Part shown: positions 19,636-25,473 of the stretch, piece after piece
Numbering within the stretch: position 1 is the stretch's first letter
How the letters are laid out: each line of letters starts with the position of its first letter
Virus record (IMG/VR): IMGVR_UViG_3300022205_000009
Location: 1-29,328 of that record
Direction: 5' to 3' (one strand)
DNA length: 29,328 nt
Source: a virus
The notes under the pieces: model-generated
The model's input: the letters and a program-made list of their open reading frames with translations, nothing else
Told to the model about the DNA's origin: nothing
Databases searched by the model: none
Position numbers and translations under genes: made by a program

Positions 19636-20288
19636 GTGTAAAAGTAATGGGGTTGGTGTGGGATGCTGAACTCCCAAAGCAAGAGAAGTTTGTCCTCTTG
19701 GCCTATGCGGATCACGCCGGGCACAATGGAGAAAATATATTCCCGGCTGTTGCAACGATGTGCCGAAAGACCGGGTTCTCAGACAGAAGTATTCAGAAGA
19801 TCACAAAAAGACTTCTGGAATTGAAAATACTCGAAAGAAATGGCTACGGCATGAATGGAACTAATAAATATAATATCAATCTCGATGTGCTGTCCGGGTT
19901 TATACCCCCCGAACATTCTTCGCCCCCGAAGGAAATTCACCCCGAACAGATTTCGGCTAAACCTTTAAGTTCTAATAAGAATACTACGTATTCTTATGCG
20001 TCTGAACTTCGGAAGCATTTTTCAGAAATAACAGGAATTCCCGCCCCTGATTGGGTAAGTTTATCCGAAAAGGAAAGAAAACACATGGGATCAATGTGGA
20101 ACACACCAATAAAAACCATGTATGGAATGGCAAACAAAGACATTGACAAAACCAAGGATGCAATGAGCAAGGCGGTTGGCCTCGCAAAAACAAAGGGGTT
20201 TGATGTTTACACCCCAAAATCAATTGTATCCGTTTTCCCGTCTTGCCTTATTGAAAAACAAATAGCCATTGTAGGAGACATAGTATGA
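19632..20288 (+). CDS. Replication protein with N-terminal winged helix
   Basis: 218 aa. The first 70 residues (VWDAELPKQEKFVLLAYADH, ENIFPAVATMCRKTGFSDRS, IQKITKRLLELKILE) form the HTH_36/Rep O-type winged helix. A variable linker follows, then a C-terminal helical part (SLSEKERKHMGSMWNTPIKT) resembling helicase-loader tails. Lying between primase and helicase with 4-base overlaps, it probably recognises the origin and/or loads the helicase, as lambda O does. Confidence 0.75.
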   Translation: MSVKVMGLVWDAELPKQEKFVLLAYADHAGHNGENIFPAVATMCRKTGFSDRSIQKITKRLLELKILERNGYGMNGTNKYNINLDVLSGFIPPEHSSPPKEIHPEQISAKPLSSNKNTTYSYASELRKHFSEITGIPAPDWVSLSEKERKHMGSMWNTPIKTMYGMANKDIDKTKDAMSKAVGLAKTKGFDVYTPKSIVSVFPSCLIEKQIAIVGDIV

Positions 20289-21211
20289 ACGATAAACTGA
20301 TCTACTCACCGCCGGAAGCCTCATCCCTGACCGTCAAGCTTATGGAGGATTATAGAAATAATCCAGACAGCGGGACTTCATCGGGCATTGATAAACTAGA
20401 CCAGCACCTTACCCCCTGGCGTTCACACATTGTTATCGTACAGGGATTTACAAACCACGGCAAGACAACGCTTATGAATTACATCGCCAAGCAAAACAGT
20501 CTGACGTGCGCAGAAGATGAAATTATCGTTCACATCGACACGGAAAACAGCCTGGAAGAAGCGGTCATAAAAGACATCTCGGCGGTATCGGATGTGCCAA
20601 TCCCATCCATCCTTATGGGAAAGACCACAGACTTCCAATGGAAACAGGTCATGCAGGCCGCCATGAACAGGGCGCAAAAGCCCATTTGGCTTATGGCTCT
20701 TAGCGAGAAAGACTATAGGTCAGGCCAGCGGGCAACCGTGCCGATGATACAAAAAGCCCTGAATTTTGTTCAGGAGACGCAGGGCAAGAAAGTCAAGATG
20801 GTTGTCCTGGACTACTTTCAGCGGATTAGATTTCATGATAACAAACAACCCGCCAGAATTGTATACTCGGAGATGGTCAACATGCTGCAAGACATTGCCC
20901 TGGGCTGTGGCGCGCCCCTACTTTTAGGATGTCAAACATCCAGAAGCAGCAAGAAGCGAGATAACAAAATGCCAGCCCTGCAAGACCTTCTTGAAACATC
21001 CAATCTTGAACAAAGCGCACGCACCGTTATTAGCTGCTACATGCCTGGGAAAGAGGATTACAGGGTTGGGGAATTATGGGGAATCGGAAAGGGATACACC
21101 GTGACCGATGACTTGATAATGCTGTCCATTCTCAAGCAGAAAGGGCCATGCCCCAAACACATCCCGATGAGAATCAATTATGAGAAAATGAATTTTGCCC
21201 CTTTTGAATAA
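20285..21211 (+). CDS. DnaB-type replicative helicase/ATPase (RecA fold)
   Basis: 308 aa. SGIDKLDQHLTPWRSHIVIV leads into Walker A GFTNHGKTTLMNYIA. MVVLDYFQRIRFHD is Walker B; LLLGCQTSRSSKK is motif H3-like; then DLLETSNLEQSARTVI, as in DnaB (GS..IEQDAD...). The normal DnaB N-terminal domain is absent, so it is a core-only helicase or recombination ATPase. It follows primase and replication protein in one operon. Confidence 0.85.
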   Translation: MNDKLIYSPPEASSLTVKLMEDYRNNPDSGTSSGIDKLDQHLTPWRSHIVIVQGFTNHGKTTLMNYIAKQNSLTCAEDEIIVHIDTENSLEEAVIKDISAVSDVPIPSILMGKTTDFQWKQVMQAAMNRAQKPIWLMALSEKDYRSGQRATVPMIQKALNFVQETQGKKVKMVVLDYFQRIRFHDNKQPARIVYSEMVNMLQDIALGCGAPLLLGCQTSRSSKKRDNKMPALQDLLETSNLEQSARTVISCYMPGKEDYRVGELWGIGKGYTVTDDLIMLSILKQKGPCPKHIPMRINYEKMNFAPFE

Positions 21212-21241
21212 ATTTGTGATAGGATATATGTAAAGGAGAAT

Positions 21242-21487
21242 ATGATGACTATTACAGCAGAAGAATTAGAGTTTGTGGAACACATTCAACCATTGCCTGT
21301 GTCGTGCTTTCTTTGTGCGCATTGCCATATCGACCCCCCATATAATTACTTTCACTGCGATAAAAGGCGGTGGGACTATCATGATCTTTGGGATGTAGCC
21401 ATGACCACTACAGAACTTTACGAATCCCTCCACGAAAACCTAGTAGTCAGGGCGGCTACGTGTCCTGATTTTGAGAGGAGAAAGTGA
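21242..21487 (+). CDS. Cys-rich small protein, array member 1
   Basis: 81 aa. ATGATG after AAAGGAGAAT. FLCAHCHIDPPYNYFHCDKR has CxxC then a third Cys, and ATCPDFERRK supplies a fourth near the C-terminus, the same four-cysteine order as the three genes that follow, though its ending (CPDF) differs from WCPLED. It is the first member of a four-gene array. Confidence 0.6.
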   Translation: MMTITAEELEFVEHIQPLPVSCFLCAHCHIDPPYNYFHCDKRRWDYHDLWDVAMTTTELYESLHENLVVRAATCPDFERRK

Positions 21488-21684
21488 TGAGCAAGAGAAT
21501 TGTCAAGATGCACACGTTTGATACATGCTGGGACTGCGATTACTCGTGGGACAAGATTGGGAAGTGGTGGTGTGGTCACGAGGATTTTTATGATGACAAC
21601 GATCCCGAAAACTTTGGAAGACGCATAAATATAGAGGCCACCACAATCCCTTCCTGGTGTCCATTGGAGGATGCTGATGAGTAA
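21487..21684 (+). CDS. Cys-rich small protein, WCPLED family, array member 2
   Basis: 65 aa: DTCWDCDYSWDKIGKWWCGH ... IPSWCPLEDADE. The CxxC / C / IPxWCPLEDA order is the family signature; four cysteines probably bind one zinc. ATG 21487 overlaps the previous stop (TGATG). It closely matches member 4 and the remote copy at 10605-10784. Function unknown. Confidence 0.66.
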   Translation: MSKRIVKMHTFDTCWDCDYSWDKIGKWWCGHEDFYDDNDPENFGRRINIEATTIPSWCPLEDADE

Positions 21685-21868
21685 ATATTGCTGGAATTGC
21701 AAATGGCTTGTTACCAATTACCTGAACAAAGGCGACTGGGATGCAATGTGTGTCAACCTGGATGTTAGCTGGATTGACAATAAAATTGTATTTGATGGCG
21801 AGGGATGGAAAACCCCCAACTGGTGTCCTCTCCCCCACGTGGGAGAAATGGAGAATAATGATGAGTAA
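21677..21868 (+). CDS. Cys-rich small protein, WCPL family, array member 3
   Basis: 63 aa from ATG 21677 (GGAGG 6 bases before): MSKYCWNCKWLVTNYLNKGD, then AMCVNLD and PNWCPLPHVGEMENNDE. The usual LEDA after WCPL is replaced by PHVGE, encoded by a palindrome copy (21831-21846), evidence that the palindrome was inserted into, or replaced, the gene's end. Confidence 0.65.
   Translation: MSKYCWNCKWLVTNYLNKGDWDAMCVNLDVSWIDNKIVFDGEGWKTPNWCPLPHVGEMENNDE
21831..21846 (+). repeat. 16-bp palindrome, copy 8
   Basis: TCCCCCACGTGGGAGA at the 3' end of Cys-rich array member 3, 14 bases before ATG 21861. Confidence 0.9.
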
Positions 21869-22049
21869 GCTGCTGATTATTGACAATTGCTTGATGTGTG
21901 GGTGGGTCAGGGATGAGGGATGGCAAACTCCGTACTATTGCGGACATGAAAAAGCGGAAGGGCCGGGAGACAATGATGCGTGCTGGAAGGTAGATGGTAC
22001 AAGTATCCCCGACTGGTGTCCCCTAGAGGAGGCAGAAGATGTATCCTGA
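21861..22049 (+). CDS. Cys-rich small protein, WCPLE family, array member 4
   Basis: 62 aa from ATG 21861: MSKLLIIDNCLMCGWVRDEG, PYYCGHEKAE, ACWKVDG, IPDWCPLEEAEDVS. Same signature plus one extra Cys. Its start has GGAG just after the palindrome. It shares the MSKL start with the remote minus-strand copy. Confidence 0.65.
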   Translation: MSKLLIIDNCLMCGWVRDEGWQTPYYCGHEKAEGPGDNDACWKVDGTSIPDWCPLEEAEDVS

Positions 22050-22212
22050 CACAAAGCGGTATTATGTTTGCTGGATAGACGAGGATGGTACACGGGGAAG
22101 AACCAATTCGTTGCCCTATTCTGCTGCTATCGCTTATATTGAGGCGCAAAGATGGGGAGGGGTGAAAAGCGAAATGTGGATTGAGGACGAAAACGGGGAG
22201 CGTGTGGAATGA
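22039..22212 (+). CDS. Hypothetical 57-aa protein
   Basis: MYPDTKRYYVCWIDEDGTRG, SLPYSAAIAYIEAQRWGG, MWIEDENGERVE. ATG 22039 follows GAGGAGGCAGAAG and overlaps the previous gene; the stop overlaps the next start (ATGA). A small alpha/beta protein of unknown role; under 60 codons. Confidence 0.55.
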   Translation: MYPDTKRYYVCWIDEDGTRGRTNSLPYSAAIAYIEAQRWGGVKSEMWIEDENGERVE

Positions 22213-22484
22213 AGAAGCGTGCGCTTGATGCAATTTGGCTGCTTGTTGAAACAATTCTTTTGGATGAATACAAGGGATACGGGATTGTCTATACCAGTAT
22301 AAAACACCACATATCCATTCCCGTGGATTACGATATTGGTTGGGACGCGCCGCGCCCCCATACAACAAGAACGATAAATATGGAGAGGTATTTCATGAAC
22401 CCATTGGTTATCTTGATGGGCGTGGATCACTCGGATAAAAAAATATATTTGTACAGGGAGCGCATTGATGCCAAAAAGAGTTGA
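22209..22484 (+). CDS. Hypothetical 91-aa protein
   Basis: MKKRALDAIWLLVETILLDE, then IVYTSIKHHISIPVDYDIGW, ending YLYRERIDAKKS. Overlaps both neighbours. No family recognised. Confidence 0.52.
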   Translation: MKKRALDAIWLLVETILLDEYKGYGIVYTSIKHHISIPVDYDIGWDAPRPHTTRTINMERYFMNPLVILMGVDHSDKKIYLYRERIDAKKS

Positions 22485-22767
22485 CGCAAACCAAAAAGAG
22501 GTAGTAGAGGGATTGCGAGATGTCGGCGCAACAGTGGCTCATATCCACATGGTTGGCAAAGGTATGCCGGATTTGATTTGTGGATTTAGAAAAACTAACT
22601 ACCTAATCGAAATTAAAGATGGAAATAAGCCTCCGAGCAAACGCAAGCTGACCCCGGACGAAAAGGAATGGCACGAGAAGTGGAAGGGGCAAGTATCAAT
22701 AGCCTATTCCCTAGATGATGCGCTGCGGATCATTGGAGCAATTCCCCCACATGGGAGAGAACAATGA
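22468..22767 (+). CDS. VRR-NUC domain nuclease
   Basis: 99 aa. MPKRVDANQKEVVEGLRDVG, MVGKGMPDLICGFRKTNYLI then EIKDGNKPPSKRKLTPDEKE. PD...(10-15)...EIK is the restriction-nuclease-like core, and the arrangement matches stand-alone VRR-NUC proteins, which act as Holliday-junction or structure-specific nucleases in phages. Start: ATG 22468. The C-terminal PPHGREQ comes from the palindrome at 22743-22758. Confidence 0.78.
   Translation: MPKRVDANQKEVVEGLRDVGATVAHIHMVGKGMPDLICGFRKTNYLIEIKDGNKPPSKRKLTPDEKEWHEKWKGQVSIAYSLDDALRIIGAIPPHGREQ
22743..22758 (+). repeat. 16-bp palindrome, copy 9
   Basis: TCCCCCACATGGGAGA at the end of the VRR-NUC gene, 5 bases before ATG 22764; its right arm is the only visible ribosome binding site. 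Confidence 0.92.
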
Positions 22768-23540
22768 AATATATCGTGAGTTTGTCCGGCGGCATTGCTT
22801 CTGCCGTGGCCGCAGACAGAGCCATAAAAAGATATGGCAAAGAGAATGTTACCCTTTGGTTTGCCGATACCCTATGGGAGGATGAGGACTTATACAGATT
22901 TCTTTTAGACTTGGAGTCAATGTGGGGCATGAAGATAATAAGGCAATCCGAGGGAAATAATCCGCTTGAGGTTGCAGAAGATAAGCAAATAATTCCAAAC
23001 TCTCACATTGCTCCCTGTTCTTATGAATTAAAAATAAAACCATTTGTTGACTATCTGGATACCATAGAAAAGCCTGTTACTGTATTGCTTGGTATGGATT
23101 ATACCGAAATGCACAGGATGAAAGCGCCCAAGAAAAATTACGAGGCCCTCGAAGGCGTCACCGTGGATTACCCGTTAATGTGGAAGCCGCTAGAGTTTAG
23201 AAATTACTTTGATATTGTAAAACATGAATGGAGGTTAGAAATACCCCGCCTTTACGTGATGGGATTCAAGCATAATAACTGTGGCGGCAGATGCGTCAAA
23301 CAAGGCATAAAAGAATGGAAGCGGTTAAGTGTTCATTTTCCAGATAGATTTGATGAGGTTAGCAAATGGGAACAAGAACAAAGGGCCAAGGGTGGGCCAA
23401 GAGAAAAGTTTTCTATTGCAAAGGATCAGAGCGGCGGAGAATCAAGTTCCCTAACCCTCGAAGAAATAAGAGAGCGGTATATTGATATTGACAAGGACAG
23501 CGGGCAAGAGGACTTGTTCTCGTGCTTTTGCTCGTACTAA
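22764..23540 (+). CDS. PAPS reductase-like PP-loop protein
   Basis: 258 aa. VSLSGGIASAVAADRAIKRY is the pyrophosphate-binding PP-loop; VTLWFADTLWEDEDLYRFLL follows as in adenylylsulfate/PAPS reductase folds. Cysteines in HNNCGGRCVKQG and in the C-terminal DLFSCFCSY may bind metal or an iron-sulphur cluster. Phage members of this fold are frequent; roles include nucleotide or tRNA thiolation and DNA modification, not necessarily sulphate assimilation. The ribosome binding site is the palindrome's GGGAGA, 6 bases before the ATG. Confidence 0.8.
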   Translation: MKYIVSLSGGIASAVAADRAIKRYGKENVTLWFADTLWEDEDLYRFLLDLESMWGMKIIRQSEGNNPLEVAEDKQIIPNSHIAPCSYELKIKPFVDYLDTIEKPVTVLLGMDYTEMHRMKAPKKNYEALEGVTVDYPLMWKPLEFRNYFDIVKHEWRLEIPRLYVMGFKHNNCGGRCVKQGIKEWKRLSVHFPDRFDEVSKWEQEQRAKGGPREKFSIAKDQSGGESSSLTLEEIRERYIDIDKDSGQEDLFSCFCSY

Positions 23541-23541
23541 A

Positions 23542-23557
23542 TCCCCCATATGGGAGA
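23542..23557 (+). repeat. 16-bp palindrome, copy 10
   Basis: TCCCCCATATGGGAGA one base after the stop of the PAPS reductase-like gene and 14 bases before GTG 23572. Confidence 0.9.
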
Positions 23558-23571
23558 GAAAGGAAATAGCC

Positions 23572-23787
23572 GTGTCTAGTAAACGCAGGCTTAGAAGAAG
23601 AGCATGTTCATCAAAAAAAACATATGAAAACAAGGGGGATGGTTATTATACTTTGCAATGGATGTCCCGAAATGGGACGTATCACGGCCACATTGTATAT
23701 AAGTGTACATTCTGCAAAAAATGGCACATTGGCAGGCCGGATCACAGAAAGAGACAAAGCATCAACGCAAGCAGGAGATACGCATGA
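23572..23787 (+). CDS. Small zinc-binding protein, GTG start
   Basis: 71 aa: VSSKRRLRRRACSSKKTYEN ... IVYKCTFCKKWHIGRPDHRK. 'C..K..Y' early, then 'YKCTFCKKWHIGRP': a CxxC..WH ribbon seen in many phage small proteins. Very basic, so nucleic-acid binding is likely. GTG 23572 follows the palindrome and GAGAAAGGAAA. Confidence 0.6.
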   Translation: MSSKRRLRRRACSSKKTYENKGDGYYTLQWMSRNGTYHGHIVYKCTFCKKWHIGRPDHRKRQSINASRRYA

Positions 23788-24104
23788 GCCAGTATTTTTG
23801 TTATTGCGGTAATCCGCTAACAGCAGAGACAGGCAGGCATAGAAAGAGATACTGCATTGAATGCACGTCCAAGAGGGGCATTGGAAAATTCATAGTCCTG
23901 CATGACCCAGACCCTCTTGGATTTAGCAATGGTGCTGAATTCTCCCTCATTCAGGGGAATGAGAATATCGGCAACTACACCAACGGTACAGAAATAGAGG
24001 TTATCCGAGAAGCCTCAGGAAAAGGATTAGAGGCCGGAAGGTACATAATGATGGGCAACGGAGAGAATCAGAAAGCGGTGAGGTTGACATCCCCTAAAAA
24101 GTAA
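23784..24104 (+). CDS. Zinc-finger protein, 106 aa
   Basis: ATG 23784 overlaps the previous stop, with AGGAG before it. MSQYFCYCGNPLTAETGRHR then RYCIECTSKRG: two cysteine pairs, a zinc knuckle. A beta-rich C-terminal part follows (SNGAEFSLIQGNENIGNYTN ... AVRLTSPKK). The promoter at 24084-24112 begins inside its last codons. Function unknown. Confidence 0.6.
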   Translation: MSQYFCYCGNPLTAETGRHRKRYCIECTSKRGIGKFIVLHDPDPLGFSNGAEFSLIQGNENIGNYTNGTEIEVIREASGKGLEAGRYIMMGNGENQKAVRLTSPKK

Positions 24105-24112
24105 TGTATACT
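24084..24112 (+). promoter_or_regulatory. Promoter of small RNA / HNH leader
   Basis: TTGACA (24084-24089), 17-base spacer, TATACT (24107-24112): perfect -35 and 5 of 6 in the -10. It sits over the end of the zinc-finger gene. Start of RNA near 24119. Confidence 0.75.
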
Positions 24113-24118
24113 TATACC

Positions 24119-24216
24119 AACATACCCGTCACGCCTCTGGCTTCATCATAAGGGAAACGCTATCCGGAATCGGAGTACCTTGCTAATGTACATGCGCAAA
24201 TATGACGGGTTTTTTT
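24119..24216 (+). ncRNA. About 100-nt small RNA or attenuator leader with terminator
   Basis: Between a strong promoter and a run of seven Ts (24210-24216). ACCCGTCA 24124-24131 pairs with TGACGGGT 24203-24210 and closes a 71-base inner region with small hairpins (CCG-GAAT-CGG; GTAC...GTAC). The closing stem plus T-run is a rho-independent terminator. The HNH gene starts 15 bases later with no ribosome binding site, so this is either a free-standing small RNA or an attenuator controlling the HNH gene. Confidence 0.6.
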
Positions 24217-24231
24217 ATTCTGGGTTGACCA

Positions 24232-24516
24232 ATGAATAACAGAAGAACAAGAATAAAAAATCTTCCTAAATCATTAACAAAATCTCAGTGGAGCGCGACC
24301 ATCGACCATTTTGGAGGGCTGTGCGCATATTGCGACAGTCCATGGGAACACAAAGATCACTTCTTCCCCGCTTGTATGGGAGGAGGTTACACCAAGGGGA
24401 ATATGATACCATCGTGTTCATCGTGCAATCAATCCAAAGGGGCGATGCATCCAAGGGATTTCTGTGATGAGGAAACTTATTTCCAAATAGAGGAATTTTT
24501 ATTGACACAAACTTAG
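24232..24516 (+). CDS. Small HNH endonuclease between two RNA units
   Basis: 94 aa. HFGGLCAYCDSPWEHKDHFF, then GYTKGNMIPSCSSCNQSKGA: CxxC, DH, N and CxxC in the order of the HNH fold (D-H...N...K). Probably a stand-alone homing-type nuclease. There is no clear ribosome binding site (GGGTTGACC before ATG). Its last codons contain the -35 box of the large RNA's promoter. Its placement between two RNA loci, not inside an intron that could be seen, is unusual. Confidence 0.8.
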   Translation: MNNRRTRIKNLPKSLTKSQWSATIDHFGGLCAYCDSPWEHKDHFFPACMGGGYTKGNMIPSCSSCNQSKGAMHPRDFCDEETYFQIEEFLLTQT

Positions 24517-24530
24517 AAATATAGTAAGAT
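24502..24530 (+). promoter_or_regulatory. Promoter of the large structured RNA
   Basis: TTGACA (24502-24507), 17-base spacer, TAAGAT (24525-24530): perfect -35 and 4 of 6 in the -10. Start of RNA near 24537. Confidence 0.72.
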
Positions 24531-24857
24531 AAAGAAAGATACCCGCCAATCCTCTCCAAGGATGCTGACGGGTTTTCCAAGGACTGACCCCACCCATTGG
24601 TGGATGTAGGCCCTGACAAGTGTCTGCTGGAAGCAGATAGCTCCGAAATGCGCTAGGCGTTTGAGTAGGAGTACCCGGCCTGAAAAAGGCCAATTAAAAG
24701 TGATGAGGCCGTATAGGGATGTGAAGCGCGGCGTCAAGATGCTAAAAGGACTATTCTCCTGCGCCTTGATGAAACCACCCACATCTGGCTACGTTGGTCT
24801 GCGCTAATGTTGGGAGGGGTTGTTGTGAAAAGCCCCCGGAACGCCAGCCTCATCACA

Positions 24858-24950
24858 CCAGATAGCGCACGGTGGACGTGCAGGGTTGTAGGCTTCATGC
24901 CTGCTAAGATAGATGTGTGGCCCGCACTTGGGTTCGATCCCCTTATCTGG
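24858..24950 (+). other. tRNA-like domain inside the large RNA
   Basis: A 7-bp closing stem (CCAGATA/TATCTGG) encloses: GCAC-7-GTGC (D-arm-like); GTAGG-CTTCATG-CCTGC with a 7-base loop (anticodon-arm-like, middle triplet TCA); GTGTG/CGCAC (extra arm); and GGG-TTCGATC-CCC with a T-loop sequence. It is not a normal tRNA: there is no T at position 8, six bases between D and anticodon arms, only 3 bp in the T stem, and a T at position 37. A degenerate or mimic tRNA is the cautious reading. Confidence 0.4.
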
Positions 24951-25064
24951 AATAGTCACCCAGACCGCTTAGACGGAGGTAGGTGACTGCGGGTTTACGG
25001 GACAATATCCGGCAGACCAAAAGGACGCAGGCGTAAGCCGATAGAGGATACCCGACCCATAAGC

Positions 25065-25096
25065 AACAGCCCCCGTAATTGGGGGCTGTTCTTTTT
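25065..25096 (+). terminator. Rho-independent terminator of the large RNA
   Basis: AACAGCCCCC (25065-25074), loop GTAATT, GGGGGCTGTT (25081-25090), then C and five Ts. A perfect 10-bp stem. It also ends the rightward transcription unit. Confidence 0.93.
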
Positions 25097-25142
25097 ATAT
25101 GTCAATAATCACCTTATATTGGTATTATCTCAATACCAAATG

Positions 25143-25164
25143 AAAACGCCCCACAAGGGGACGC
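25143..25164 (-). terminator. Terminator candidate of the leftward lysis transcript
   Basis: On the minus strand: CGTCCCC-TTGT-GGGGCG followed by TTTT. Six base pairs with one bulged base. It lies about 40 bases past the stop of 25204-25473, facing the rightward terminator. Confidence 0.6.
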
Positions 25165-25203
25165 TTTCACGAAAAAGTTTGTTATCGCATCAACACTATC
25201 TTA

Positions 25204-25473
25204 TCATTTATCCTGCGGGTTGTCAACCTCCGAATAATAGTAAGCGCTTGCCCTACCCGTAGGATATGGGCCGTGTTTCAACATCCTGCCCTCCCTTACG
25301 GCTTCCTCAAACTTATTGCGGATCGTGTCAGACTTGTTATATTTCAGTCCATATTTCTCGCAAAACATTTTGATTGTAAAACTTCCCTCAGGCGGTGACA
25401 TGCTTGCCAGAATTTCACCAATAACACTATTGTGCATATCATCATTCAGACCCGGTACTATTTTGGTGACCAT
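25204..25473 (-). CDS. Hypothetical 89-aa winged-helix-like protein
   Basis: MVTKIVPGLNDDMHNSVIGE, then FTIKMFCEKYGLKYNKSDTI and RNKFEEAVREGRMLKHG, ending RASAYYYSEVD. 'helix-turn-helix then a strand-loop-strand ending Y-Y-Y' looks like a small winged helix. It overlaps the metallophosphoesterase by 16 bases. A DNA-binding role is inferred. Confidence 0.55.
   Translation of the reverse strand: MVTKIVPGLNDDMHNSVIGEILASMSPPEGSFTIKMFCEKYGLKYNKSDTIRNKFEEAVREGRMLKHGPYPTGRASAYYYSEVDNPQDK

Larger units (their letters stand above)
24537..25096 (+). ncRNA. Large (about 560 nt) highly structured noncoding RNA
   Basis: No plausible gene, but dense complementary segments: ACCCG 24541-45/CGGGT 24569-73; CCACC 24590-94/GGTGG 24599-603; TCTGC 24623-27/GCAGA 24633-37; GGCC 24677-80/GGCC 24688-91; GTGATGAGGC 24700-09/GCCTCATCAC 24847-56; CGTCAAG 24732-38/CTTGATG 24765-71; CTGGC 24785-89/GCCAG 24843-47; CCAGATA 24858-64/TATCTGG 24944-50; AGTCACC 24954-60/GGTGACT 24982-88; CGGG 24998-25001/CCCG 25051-54; then a terminator. 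Promoter and terminator make it an independent transcript. Size, phage setting and tRNA-like piece recall GOLLD and ROOL RNAs, but I cannot confirm membership. Confidence 0.75.

Noticed and set aside
22730-23043. Minus-strand frames over the PAPS reductase-like gene
   Set aside because: Antisense to a clearly conserved PP-loop protein.
24499-24782. Minus-strand open frames (64 and 89 codons) over the HNH gene end and large RNA
   Set aside because: They run against the promoter and terminator of the RNA, have no binding sites, and have compositions typical of chance frames.
24858-24950. A functional UGA-reading tRNA
   Set aside because: Weak T stem, wrong linker lengths, no T8 and a pyrimidine at 37; listed only as tRNA-like.
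24537-25096. tmRNA, RNase P RNA, group I or group II intron as identity of the large RNA
   Set aside because: None of the expected conserved cores is visible (no GAGGAAAGUC of RNase P, no ANA-tag frame or tmRNA ends, no group I P7 or group II domain V pattern).
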